A DNA stretch of 64,000 bases from Sebastes aleutianus (taxonomy: Eukaryota > Chordata > Actinopteri > Perciformes > Sebastidae): the NCBI GenBank assembly GCA_916700875.1, contig CAKAKS010000034.1, forward strand, positions 13,784,195 to 13,848,194, read 5' to 3'. The position numbers were made by a program, and so were the translations under genes. Shown here piece by piece: positions 45,714 to 57,762 of the stretch; the stretch's first letter is position 1, and each line of letters opens with the position of its first letter. The notes under the pieces were generated by a model, which saw nothing but the letters and a program-made list of their open reading frames with translations, made no database searches and was not told where the DNA came from.

Positions 45714-47628
45714 AGACAGGAGCAGAGAGAATGAAAGAGAAAGCAGGGTTAGAGAGAGACGGAGGGTGAGAGGGGGACACAGAGAAGGAGAGAGTGAGGG
45801 AGGAAGAGAAGGAGGGGGCGCGATTGCACGCTTTCAACTGCCTTTTGTGGGCCTCTCTGCAGATGTCACCAGCTGTTCCCCTGCACGGAGGGTTCCAGAG
45901 CGTGGAACATCGCCTCCGGCCCCGTCCTCGGCCACCTTTCAAGTGTCAATCAGACAGGAGGGGGCGGCGGTGACAGAGGGGTGGAGGACCGGTTGAGGGA
46001 GGCAGGAGAAAGGGGGGGGAGTTCGGTGGAAGGGAGGCAAAGGGGGCCAACAGACTGGGCTTCGGTCACTGTCCTGAGAACAGTGCCAGCGATTCGCCAT
46101 TGATTCGGCCCCCCCCGTCCTCCCCATCCAACCCGCTCAATAACAGAGAGAGGATGGAGCCAGCCGTGTGCGGCGTGCAGACAAAAGAGGCCCGTGGGCA
46201 AGGTTAGCTGGAGATCACACGGCTGCAAGGCTACTGCTTCCACAGCGCTACCGTTAGCCATAGTGTTAGTGATTAGCGATAGCCGATGCCCCCACAACCC
46301 AACCCCTCCTCCCCAACGCCGCTCCTTGGTTCAACACACGCAGGACCGTGAGGGTGACCTACGATTTAGATGTGTTGCAGCGGGGAGGAGGGCGCCACAG
46401 CGGTTGGAAGCGAGAAAAAAAGTCGTCATCGCGAGCGAACAAGCAAACATAAAAGAGGCTGACATATGGCGTGATTGACACTGAGACAAACAGTGTCTAA
46501 CGAGGAGGAGAAGGTGTGCTTAACACCGCTTAACCTTGGAGCGTCTAGTCGGCTGACATAACTCCAAGACACTTTTATTGACGACATCAATATCTACTGT
46601 ACGCGGCTGTGTGTGTGTAACCTTCTGATCCAGCCGGGGATGATGGCGCTGAAACCTGCCGCACGGAGCCATTTAATCAAGCCGACAGGGTCAGTGGTAG
46701 AAACCCGCAGACAGGAACACAAACAATTCTTCCACGGTTTATATTGGCAGACAAGTTAGCGTCGAAAAATGGTGCCGCTGTCACATTGATGTGATATAAT
46801 TCATAAGCCTGAAAAAACACACTGATTCTCTGGTTTTATTGACAGCCTAAAGTGAGAGTCACAGACCCTCAATGCATCTTATCAGGCAGCGTAAGTAGGT
46901 CTATTATACACACTATTGCCGCTGCCCTGCTGATAACCTCTGTGCCGAGGCTGTAGAACAAAGGCCTTTGAAGAGGAGAGGAACCGGTGGATTTCGTGTG
47001 ATTTATGTCTTTTAAAACGAGATGGCCGAGCAGAGATAGCGGACCATGGCTGACCTTAGTGCTTCCTGTCACCTCCTCGTGTGTCTTTGTGTGTGTGTGT
47101 TGCTCAGCAGGGGATAAATACTCAAAAACAAGCACATAAATGATTCTACAGCATTTATGAATGTCTCAATCTGAAGTCCTGAAGGGTAGACTCAGTCAGA
47201 AAGGTTCACAAAACACAGCTATATACTTAAACTGTGCCACTACATAGAGAGATGAGATTATCATAGTAAGACAAGAAATCTTGAGATCTGTTGCATTGTA
47301 TGTATTTCCAGACTGTCGACTGACTGTCTCGCCCCATAAAGCTGCAGTGTGAATGAGAGGAAACGGTTTATATATAGGAAACAGTTTATATTTAACTTTG
47401 TGTTGTGCATTTAATGTAGTTTCAATGACTTGTGCTAATCTTAAGGAACAGCCTTTCACTAACACACATGACATCATTGTAGGGAGAATTTTTAGACAGG
47501 TCAAGGTGTTACGTTATTTCCTTTTAACAGCAAATTTACCAAACTAAATTTCACCACTGATGATAGTAATATAGAAACAGATGTCTTTCCTCAATAATCT
47601 CGATCAGACTAACCAGTTAACTCCCACC
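43374..47628. other. Upstream noncoding DNA with GC-richer segments
   Basis: Unique sequence at 43840-44350, 44700-44940 and 46060-46700 alternates with purine-rich tracts. Open frames up to about 115 codons are present but show no recognisable domain or splice structure. Confidence 0.5.
45682..45830 (+). repeat. (GA)n microsatellite and purine-rich tract
   Basis: GA repeats at 45682-45710 continue into GA/GGA-rich DNA to about 45830. Confidence 0.85.
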
Positions 47629-47636
47629 GGTTTATT

Positions 47637-48372
47637 TTAGGGCTGTCAAAGTTAACGCGATAATAACACGTTAACGCAAATTTGTTTTACCGACACTAAT
47701 TTCTTTAACGCATTAATGCAACTTGCGATTTTTAGGTCGTAACGGGCTCAGTTTTAAAGCTGGAGAGAAGATACTGGCATCTCAAACTAGAAGACCTAAG
47801 GAATCCATTGGTACCAACCATGTCATACTAGCTTGTCGTAAGGGAGGCTAAATAATGCTTAAAACGTACGCTAAATTTTGGCGAGGAAAACCTGGCATGG
47901 CCATTTTAAAAGGGGTCCCTTGACCTCTGACCTCAAGATATGTGAATGAAAATGTGTTCTATGGGTACCCACGAGTCTCCCCTTTACAGACATGCCCACT
48001 TTATGATAATCACATGCAGTTTGGGGCAAGTCATAGTCAAGTCAGCACACTGACCGCTGTTGTTGCCTGTTGGACTTGTTATGATTTGAGCATATTGTTA
48101 TGCTAAATGCAGTACCTGTGAGGGTTTCCGGACAATATTTGTCATTGTTTTGTGTTGTTAATTGATTTCCGATAATAAATATGTACATACATTTGTGTAA
48201 AGCAGCATATTTGCCCACTCCCATGTTAATAAAGTATTTAATACTTGACAAATCTCCCTTTAAGGTACATTTTGAAAAGATAAATGTGTGATTTATTTGC
48301 GATTAATCACGATTAACTATGGACAATCATGCAATTAGTCGCGATTAAATATTTTAATCTATTGACAGCCCT
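47637..48372 (+). mobile_element. hAT-like non-autonomous element, copy 5 (longest)
   Basis: It runs from AGGGCTGTCAAAGTTAACGC to ATTGACAGCCCT, 736 bp, flanked by ggtttatt (47629-47636) and ggtttata (48373-48380), an 8-bp duplication with one mismatch. It has the fullest interior of the family and no transposase frame. Confidence 0.85.
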
Positions 48373-48380
48373 GGTTTATA

Positions 48381-50272
48381 CTCATTATAAATTCATCAAA
48401 AAGATATTTCCTGACTCGTGAACAAGAGATGACCCCTCTTCACATTGTCGTCACAAAACAAAAGGAGGCCAAATCGCTCCTGCCTGTCAGACATGTAGCA
48501 AAACACAACTTCAGTCAAGGGGCCAGCACTTTTTTCCAAGGGGTAATATCCTTGGGCATTAATCACCCCCGTCATAAATCAAAAGAGCGTGACCACCCCT
48601 CCACTTCAGCGCCCCGCCGCATCCCTCCTTCACTTCCCATCCCCTCTCCCCCTTCCCCTCCCGTGCTGTGCATATACTCTCAGCAGTTAGGAAAAGTTGA
48701 AAAATCATAAATCAAAAGAACGACCTCAGCTATCCTGCCACACGCCATCGCCCGCTCCCCCCCTCCCCGTCCCCCTCCTGCCACGCCGTCACCCTCTCAT
48801 CCTCCTCGACCTTCTACCCATCAAAGTTCGTCAAACGCGTCAGAAATCAAGAGTGGCTTCCTCAATATTTCCTCATCATCCACCCCCACCGCCCCTCATC
48901 TCCTAGATTTGTTGCCACCACTGGCTGAACCCTACACCCGCCTCCAGTCTGAGGTCAGGGGGTCACCGCGAGGTCTCGTGGCCGACCAGCTGAATGTGTC
49001 ATTGTCTCACCCGGTGTGAAGCTCTGCTATCTTTGGGAGCCTGCTTACTCGCTGGCGGAGGTGGCCCTGTGGTCACAGAGTCCCGTGTTTTTCTGATCCC
49101 CTCCTGCTGAAGTGAAAAATAGCAGGAAACGTATATCTGTCATTGTCCATTCAGGAGATCACCTGTAAGGAAACGAAGCGGCCAGCAAGTGCTGACACAA
49201 TCATCCCCGCGCCTAGCAACACATCCTGGTTCCGGCCCAGACGCGAGGGACCGTACAGTATGTCTGAGCTGCTCCGCTTCCTGCCCTGCAAGGCAGAGGG
49301 AGAGGGAGAGGGAGAGGGGGGGTAGTGGGGATGGACGGCAGGTTATCACAGGCTGAAGGGGGAATTCTGGAGAGAAAAAATAAAGACTTTTGTGCTGAAG
49401 GATTGAAAAGGTCAGACTCACTGAATCAGATCAAATTTAGCAGCTTCTCAGTTGCAAAAGAAACAAACACCAAAACATGATGGAAATAAAAAGTCAAAGG
49501 GCACGTAGCACACGCCAGATATGAACAAAAACTAAAACATATTTTTTAAATTATTACATTTTACATAGCTAAGATAGAGGAAATGTTCGTAAGACACTTG
49601 TGAATTTGCGTGATTTGCTGTTCTGTCAATTTACCGCAGTCAGTCACGCATGTTTTCGAGTCAACTGGTGGTTTTTCTTAACCCTGACTCAGCGAACGAC
49701 CACCGTTTGATCTTCTCTGCTGTTGTGATGTCGTGTTCCTCCCATTACAAAGACTACCAGGAAACGGTGGCCCCTGGAGAGATGGGAAAGAGACCCTGTT
49801 TATCCTGAGCAGAACCCATACTCGTGATTACAACCCAGCCCTGCACCTGGCCCCAGTGACATGCCAAGTACGCACACTTTGGTACCCTCCCCAACCACAC
49901 ACACACACACACACATACACACACACTTCAACTTGCTCCACTCACACAAGACGGGCCGATACATAAAATACACAATGTATGCCACACACACATGCAAGAA
50001 GACTACGAAATTGTGAGAAAGTATGTAAAAGAATCTTAACTATGTAACATCCACAGTTGTTAGTAGCTACTCTTATGATGACCGTGTTCATTTGGTACAC
50101 TTCCAGTTAACTTCTAGCGAAACCCAGAGAGTCTTTTGGTCAGTGTGCCACAGGTCAGCTGAACATTTGTCTATAGACGAGCATAAAGTTTCCAATAATA
50201 AATGATGAATAATTAGTGAATATTTACTTGGTTCAAGTTTACCAGATAACTGAAAAACTGGTTCCTCAGTCA
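48381..50272. other. Upstream unique DNA between hAT-like copies
   Basis: It includes a repeated CATAAATCAAAAGA motif (48573 and 48707), C/T-rich DNA at 48600-48900, and a (GAGGGA)n run at about 49297-49320. No gene was recognised. Confidence 0.45.
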
Positions 50273-50420
50273 AGGGATTCCTTAAGTTTTCTAGTTTCAT
50301 ATGATGCCAGTATCTTGTAACCGAGCCTGCTACAACCTCTGGAAGATTGATTGCGTTAATGCATGAAAGAAATTAGTGGCGTTAAAACAAATTTGCGTTA
50401 ACGCTATATTATAGCATTAT
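50273..50420 (-). mobile_element. Fragment of the same hAT-like family, copy 6
   Basis: About 150 bp matches the right part of copy 3: CTAGTTTCATATGATGCCAG, CTACAACCTC and GCGTTAATGCATGAAAGAAA. It stops before the terminal GACAGCCCTA. It is a truncated relic. Confidence 0.7.
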
Positions 50421-50457
50421 TGTGAGTTTCCAAAAATGACACATCAACAAACACTTT

Positions 50458-50935
50458 AGCTGTGTTTCCACGGCATAGTATGGCCCTGCTTGACTCGACT
50501 TTTGGTACTAGGTCATTTTCTCTAGCCGTGTTTCCACTGCGGATGGTACCCCCTCAGTGTATGTGGGATTCTTAGCTGATCGCCGTAACAGCAGCGCATG
50601 AAACTGCCGTAACATCATCTTCAACGGAACACTCGCTGGATCATTTCAATGGCAACCAAACAGAGGATCTGCACTTCATCAATTGTACGGCGTAGTGTAC
50701 GGTGTAGTTTTGCAAGCTGCCATTTTTTTTTTTTAATCTGGGTTAAGTTTATTAAAAATCGTGGTCGCTATTGACCACACCTTCTAGTATCGGCTCAGCT
50801 CGCTCGGAACCTCGACCGACGTGGTACCAAATATGGAGTGGTTTTATTGGTACAACTTTTGCTAATGGAAACGTAAAAATAACGGTTCTAATGTGTAACG
50901 AACTGAACTGGACTGCTTGGCAGAAACGCGCCATT
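50458..50935. mobile_element. Possible hAT-like repeat with GTGTTTCCACNGC end
   Basis: It begins CTGTGTTTCCACGGCATAG, repeats AGCCGTGTTTCCACTGCGGA at 50526, and nears its end with TGCTAATGGAAACG, a partial reverse complement of the start. The interior has GGTACCA motifs. It resembles a fish repeat family I recall, but the boundaries are approximate. Confidence 0.5.
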
Positions 50936-52634
50936 TGTTTGAAGCATGCTGAGGCCTGGAGACTGCTTCCACCTTCACAGCACCTTTAAGGCATGTTTCT
51001 ATGACTAAAATCTACCAAAGAAAGTAGGAATACATTTTCTAACTTGTGTTTTCTTTATGAGATAATAAATCCATACTAGTAATGAAAAACTCCAGCAAAT
51101 CAACGAAGGTAACTGATAATATATATTATCCATCTGTGTTCTGGACTGCATTTTTAAAGGTGATTTAGACTTTTGACACAAATAAAACTTAAAATTAGCT
51201 CAGCTTATTAATTGAAATTAAAAAACACAAAAGGTGAAAAGCGTTAATTTTTTTCAAACAGTTATTAGCCAGGTTAAATAGCTCACTCACCCTGTGGGAT
51301 TTAAATCTGACACACACACACACACACGCAGAAAAAGGCTTTCTAAGAACTTTGAGGGGGGCGTTTATATCGACGTGCGTTCTGGCCTGAGATGAACTTT
51401 ATTAAGAAACAAGCCACAGGCCTAAGGGAACCTTTTATGACCTCACCCAGGAAACATACATTACACTCTTACTAAAAATACACTGCCAAAAACCACCGAA
51501 CATGTTGAATCGGGGCCATAGAATCCAATTTGGCAGCAGGGGTTTGTATTGTGTGGGCGGCGCGATGACACAGAAGTGCTCGGACGTCTCGTCTTTGTGC
51601 TCGTGAGGAGTCACATTGCAAACTGGCGGAATCAAAGACTCGCCGAAAACTTTCGACAGGCTTTTTATTCTCTTTTCGAGCTGAAAGAGCTGTGAGCTGG
51701 GTGTAGCTCCATATCTTTCATGCTCCTTTTTTCCTTTTACCTCTTCTTCTCTCAGCAGCACTCAAGTTCACTTACTCTGTCTCCATTTCTGTTTTCTACA
51801 ATAACTCAAAGCACTTATTCTCACCTTTGAATTCAGGCAAAACTTGGGAGAAAGAAGAGATTTGGAAAGTCTCTCTCATGCACTCACAATTACAAACGCC
51901 TCTTCTTTTTTCTCTCTCTTTGTAGTGTGCTGGCTGCCAGCGCTGGAGGAGCTCTATTGTCTCTTGGACCACCAGCACCTGTCACGGCAGTGTTAAAACA
52001 CAGAGGAGAGGGGTCGTATGGTGTAGGACGCCCTCAGCAGGCCACTGGATACAGTATGTGTGTAAACGCTTCAATTTGCACGTGCACACATACACATAAA
52101 CACACGCACGCACTCACAAGTTATTCCTTGTTACATTGGGGAGGGGTGTGTTGGAGGTGTCGTGGAGGTCACTGAAGCTGTGTGTGTGTATGTGTGATTA
52201 ATCCACGGAGCAAAGACAGTTTGAGCTGTTAAACAGCTGAGTGTCAAAGGGCTTTTATCAGGGTGAGTGGCGCCTGGACTGACACATACACATATTTTTC
52301 ACACCACTCACACATTCATGTACCATACAAATGCATCTGCACATACACACACTGACACTATAGCATGAAAGTAGATGGCAGAGATATCATTATCATTTAA
52401 AAAAAAAAAGCTGTTAAAAACACACACACACACTTCCAGGTCCGTCTTGCCGTCCAGACACAGCGGTGAAACCAGCTGTTGCTACTTCTCACTTTCAGAG
52501 TACATGACAAGAGTATGTGATGAGGACATGAAACAGCAGTGCATGTGTGTGTGTGTCATCTTGAAGCCTTTCTTCTTACTTTCCCTTTTCTGTCTTAGCC
52601 TTCAACATCCACTGGCTTTTGAATGGAACCGAAC
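50936..52634. other. Upstream noncoding DNA, nothing recognised
   Basis: AT-rich sequence to 51300, then mixed unique DNA with short CA runs at 51311-51330 and 52419-52434. I see no gene. Confidence 0.5.
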
Positions 52635-53062
52635 TAGGGCTGTCAAAGTTAACGCGATAATAACGTGTTAACGCAAATTCGTTTTAACGCCACTAATTTC
52701 TTCAATTGCATTAACGAGACCGATCTTCCTGAGGTTGTAGCGGGCTCTGTTTTAAAGCTAGAGTGACAATACTGGCATCATATGAAACTAGAAAACAGGA
52801 ATCCATTGGTACCAACCATGTCATACCAGCTTGTCACGAAGGAGGCTAAATAACGCTCCAAACTTGTGCTAAATTTTGAAAAACTGTCATGGCCATTTTC
52901 AAAGGGGTCCCTTGACCTCTGACCTCAAGATATGTGAATGGAAATGGGTTCTATGGGTACCCACGAGTCTCCCCTTTACAGACATGCCCACTTTATGATA
53001 AGCACATGCAGTTTTGGGCAAGTCATAGTCAAGTCAGCACACTGACACGTTGACAGCTGTTG
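52635..53062 (+). mobile_element. hAT-like non-autonomous element, copy 7 (right end missing)
   Basis: It starts TAGGGCTGTCAAAGTTAACG and follows copy 5 as far as AGTCAGCACACTGACACGTT. There the similarity stops and a different sequence begins, so the right third is lost. Confidence 0.8.
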
Positions 53063-53360
53063 AGAACATTTAAGTTACGCAATATTATGTAACATACTTA
53101 ACTTATTTTGTGTACGTAAGGTAGCCTACTTAACTACATAACTAACGTACTTATTTTAACCAGAACCGCGATCTTTTCCTAAACCTAACCAAGTAGTTTT
53201 GTTGCCTAAACCAAAGTTATTTTCTGTGAACACGGGAGTTTTTTAATTTGAAAAGACAGTGTATGCATGTAACAAACGGAAATTGACACGTTTAAAACTG
53301 ACGTTGTAGAGGCGTATGTAGAACATCATAGTTTGAAGCGTAGGGCTACTCATACCAGAC
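53062..53360. repeat. Possible dispersed repeat with CTAAACC and AACTAACGTA motifs
   Basis: The segment contains ACATAACTAACGTACTTA and TTTCCTAAACCTAACCAAG. Similar motifs recur at 57640-57765 (inverted TTAGGTTTAGGAAAA, and GTAACTAACGTAACTAACG). This suggests two degraded copies of one repeat family. The boundaries are loose. Confidence 0.4.
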
Positions 53361-54727
53361 CAAGTGACGCTGTAGCGGCAAAACCCCCGGAGTGTGTTGA
53401 ATTAAACAAGAGTGCTTTTTTTATTGCTTATGAATTAAACTTTTCATTTGTAAGAAGATTGTGCTATTTCCTCTTTTAAATGGTACATTGTCTTGCTATA
53501 ATCCAGGTTTTTAACGACACAGAGGGCATTTCAAGTCAGTTGCAGTCTCATAAATGTTGAATGGTAAAACAGTGTGTGATGTAGAAAGGCCGTAATAGCC
53601 TGGCATAAGCTGCTTAGCATTCAGACTTGCTATGTTGTGACTGCATGTCCATGCATCCGTGGACAAGAGCTCCTTTGTACATCCTTGTACATCTCTCATG
53701 TCTGAAACACATATATACAAACAGAAGCAGTACTACTCCTGCACGCAGAAACACACAGACACTTGCGCATCACATACTCCTCCCCCAGTATAACCTACAT
53801 CTTTATCTAAATAAAGGCATGTTTCAGATTATCATGCTAATGCGGAGGCATTGTTTACCAGACCACTTTCCTCTGGCCTCCTAGACCCTCCTCCTCCCTC
53901 CTTCTCCCCCCTCCTGTCCCTCCCTTCCTATCCCCATCTCCGTGTGGACCTCCCGATTGTGCATTTGCAGCTCCCAAGTCCTCCATCCAGCCATTATCTC
54001 CTCTTATCTCTTTCTAAGTCCCCGTCGCCCCTGCCCAGAAAATGTCCTCATATTGTTGCTCAGGAGGACTTAAGACGCTCTTGGCTGCTCTGAAATGCTC
54101 CCAGCAGATGTTTCACCATTTGAGCGCTTTTTATTGCCTGGGCTTTCTTCCTTTGAGAGGCGGAGGGAGGGAGAAAGAATAGGATAGATGGAAGGGAGGC
54201 GGTTTTAAACATTAGAAGGCCAACAGCTGGTTGCGTCTCCCTCCCTCGGTGCATTAACCTCTTTGGCCCTCTTGCAGCAGTGCCAGTACAAGGAGCCTCT
54301 CAGCATCTGGAGCTTAAGTAGGGCGGAAATATCACTGTCGCCGCGGTGAGGGGACAACAAATCCTGGAAACAGGCTGGAAGATGGAAGAGCGGGTCATGG
54401 CACCGCAAATGTAAAAGACACACCGGTCTGATGTGTGTCTTACGCAGCATACGATTACATGCTAAGCCTTTGCTAAAAACAAAAAAAAGGCTAAATAGGG
54501 AGCCCGGCTTACATAATTGTTCTTTCCGCACTCCATTTTCTGCAGCTTTCTCTTTGTAAATAAACATCAGCTTTATTTAAAGGGCTAGTTTTGTCAGCAT
54601 TTACCCTACGTTTGTGGAAGACTTAGGCGCACGTATTTGGTGGGAGAGTTTGGGGGTCCTCCCCCGAGAAAATGTTAAGTCTTTCACTTAAAAATATGCA
54701 ATTTCACATCATTTTGGACCATTGTTA

Positions 54728-54970
54728 TTAGGGCTGCTCGATGACGGCAAAAATCATAGTCACGATTATTTTGGTCAATATTGAGATCACAATTATTTAA
54801 CATGATTACTCATTGACTTTGGACACATCATGCATTTAGGAAAAAAATGCTGTAGCCTATATTTTAAAGTTAAATGCATCAATCTGGTGCACTTTGAGAG
54901 CAAAATTAAGAGGCTAGGTCTATGAAAAACTTTGTTCTCTTGTAAACAATGGTGAGGACACAGTACATTT
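54728..54970 (+). mobile_element. 5' fragment of a hAT-like repeat (GGGCTGCTCGAT type)
   Basis: It begins TTAGGGCTGCTCGATGACGG and contains AAAATCATAGTCACGATTAT and TCAATATTGAGATCACAATT, a pattern I recall from fish hAT-type repeats. A matching right terminus was not found, so it appears truncated. Confidence 0.5.
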
Positions 54971-57130
54971 ACATTCATTCGGCTTATTAGGTGTTGCCCA
55001 AAACGGCTTGGGTGCTGAACCTAAGCCTTATAATGGTAGGGAAAACCCTGTTTGTACTGACAAGGGTACAAACTCATGGATGCCATACGTCTCTGCATGC
55101 AGATACAGGTCACTAGGTTTCATCTGACAGTCTAGACTAGACTACTAGCTGTCATTGACCTGGTTATTAAAAAAAAAGATGCTCTTTTGCACAGTATTTT
55201 TGAATGCAGCCACTTAAATTGCATTTTGCTGTGTTACATCATAACTTATTTGTCTGTGTTAGCCAGTATGATATTAACATTTATAGTGAGAATATAACAA
55301 ACTACAATGCTCACACACATACATACATACACAATTTTTTTAGCCGTCATTGACTCAACTAGTCATCTAGTCCCTTAGTGAGCCGTTTGGAGGTTAACTC
55401 CAGTCAAACTTCTCCACAACTAACCACAGGTTGTGATTTACATTTTTCATAAAGTTACTTATTTTTGATCAACTTTATATAAGTAATACAACTCTGTCTG
55501 CACCTGTGGAAACTTTTCTGAAAGCTGCAATAATCAATGCTTTTATATAACAGTAATAAATGACTACATGTAATGTAGAGAGGTGCTGCTTGCAGTGATA
55601 AACCCACAGAGAATTCATCAACCTCGTTTCCAGCTGCAGAAGGCAGCAGTTTTCTGCATAAAGAGCTCTGATGCTCAGCACCTAATGACAGACAAAATCA
55701 GCAACTAACATAGATATTGGACTTAAAAATGAATGTCTGCTGGTTAACAACTTTAAAGGGTGAAAATCTGTCAACGTTTACAGCTTGTTCCACTGCTCCC
55801 AGGGAGCCAAACATAAATTATTACTCTTTTAAGAAGAATTGTGAACTGCAACTGAGCTGAACTTCTAATCTCACTTGTCAACATACCTTTGAGTTGCATG
55901 CAAAGGCATAAAAAAGACATCCATGTCACATGGGTAATAGAAACCAATCTATTCCTCTCAGTTATAGATGTGCATTGATTGAGGTACATAATCTTGTTTA
56001 CTTATATTATTGAATTGTCATGTCACAGGACATTATTATGATAATATCATATGCACGTGAAGCTCCAAATGAAATGATGAACAGAAAGGTGAGGTTAAAT
56101 CAAGCAGGAACCTGAAGCATTAATTGCAGACTGTGCGAGATGGACCTGAAGGCACTCCTGCTACACACACACACACACACACACACAAGTCAGTCGCCAT
56201 TCAGCAGCCGTCACTTTGAACATTCAAAGTGTACCTTTTCTTGAGTAAACAGGCCGATTGTCTGCGCCTCTCTCAACCCCTCGGCAGCTGCTTCGCCTTA
56301 AGCCATCGCCGTCATCATTACCATCATCATCATCATCATTATAATCATCAGGCTGCTTAAACACAAGACAACAAAGGTAGAGACACACAATGGGCCGCAG
56401 TAGCTTTGAGGAACATATCAAGGCTTAGTGAGAGAAAAGACAGAGGGTTTGCCGTCTTTATTTGAATAGGCGGCCATTGCCTCATGCAGGGCTTGGCCCT
56501 TTCTTCATCTTTACTCAGTATTGGGTGTTGTGTGCTCAAGTGAAAAGGTGTGCGAGTGTGGGTGGGTGAGAGCATGACAATAGGGGCAGGTGCTCCTGAG
56601 TTTACCTTCGCACAGTTTGTTAGCTCAGGGAACAGACACACAAACACACAATGCTCAAGGAGAAGCGCTCTCTCCCCGACACTTACACACTCGTCTATCG
56701 TCGGCATCATCATGAGCTCTTCCTTTTCACATGAAGGTGTATCATATCACTCGCGTCTGAAAGTGACAGCGCTTTGCCACTGGCACACGTAGATGACAAG
56801 CAACCACTTCCTGTGTTGAAAACACACATAACGCTCCGTGTTTAAAGGGGCACTCCAGTTATCATACATGTCAAGGTGGGATACTTTGCCGATTTTCAAC
56901 CAGCTTTGTGTCATTACGATGTGGGTAGTAGATGCAAATGAACAATGTTGAACTTCCCTCTGTGTTGCCAGCACCCAAAGGCCCCTGCTCATTTAGTCCA
57001 CCTGATGATGCGTTGACTTATGGTGACTCTAGGGTTGTTTGTTCGAACTACAGATTGTACTTCGGCATTTTTGTATGCCCGCCCCCATGGCTCATCTCTG
57101 CTCCAAAATCAAAACAACCTCTTGAAGACC
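54971..57130. other. Upstream noncoding DNA leading into the coding relic
   Basis: Unique AT-rich sequence to about 56160, microsatellites, then from about 56848 (GGGGCACTCCAGTTATC) a block that appears to belong with the relic at 57131-57522, perhaps its mobile-element context. Confidence 0.4.
56162..56350 (+). repeat. (CA)n and (ATC)n microsatellites
   Basis: A CA run lies at 56162-56188 and ATC repeats at about 56310-56340. Confidence 0.82.
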
Positions 57131-57522
57131 ATGGCAGAAGGCAATGTTCTTGTAGATATGGAAGAAAGCAATTTTAAAATTGCAATTCTGGAATCGGACA
57201 CTACTTACAGTAGGCTATATGAGCCAGAATACAGCTGAGGAATTACGGCGCATGGAGGAGGAAGAGGCCACCACAGGAGGACAACAACTCACAGTGCCGC
57301 TGCGGTAAATGTCCCACGATGGAAACTGAAGTGGAGTTGCTGTGCTACAGAGGCCAGTTTCTATTGGATGAAGTTGCTGATCCAGCGTTACAGAAGAAGA
57401 GGCACAAGCATGTGTAATGTTACACCCAATATGGTAAGGGGAGTGCTGGAGACATATTTCAGGATCCCAAAAAGAAACAACCAAAGCCAGCAGAGCAAAA
57501 CGAACATCTGACTATAGAGTAA
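57131..57522 (+). pseudogene. Decayed P2X7-C-terminus-like (P2RX7_C-type) coding relic
   Basis: Three frames together carry family-like sequence. The first frame, from the ATG at 57131, runs MAEGNVLVDMEESNF to SRLYEPEYS and stops at 57238. Shifting by one base just before the stop continues as AEELRRMEEEEATTGG. A third frame gives CRCGKCPTMETEVELLCYRG (from about 57295) and runs to KRHKHV and a stop at 57417. Further on, KKKQPKPAEQNEHLTIE ends with a stop at 57522. The C-x-C-G-K-C-x-M-x-T-E-x-E-x-x-C pattern followed by K-K-Q-P-K-P resembles, from memory, the intracellular domain of P2X7-like proteins that is dispersed in many fish genomes. The frameshifts and stops mean no intact protein. 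Assignment rests on motif memory; repeat-borne capture is possible. Confidence 0.55.
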
Positions 57523-57720
57523 GAGCAATAGCGACAGTGCGTTTTTCTGAAATGTTATTGTTAAAGAGTTAGTGTAAGTGTTGTCGGTTTTATCATTAAG
57601 AGGCCACGTTGTTACTATGAAATGGTTGCGGTTATGTTTAGGCAACAAACCCACTTAGGTTTAGGAAAAAGGATTGGTCTTAAAATAACTAAAGGAAAAC
57701 ATGTCACAAACTTAACTTAT

Positions 57721-57762
57721 GTAACTAACGTAACTAACGTAACTAACGTAACTAACGTAACT
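57721..57762 (+). repeat. (GTAACTAAC)n tandem repeat
   Basis: About four copies of a 10-bp unit GTAACTAACG lie within the block that shares motifs with 53062-53360. Confidence 0.85.
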
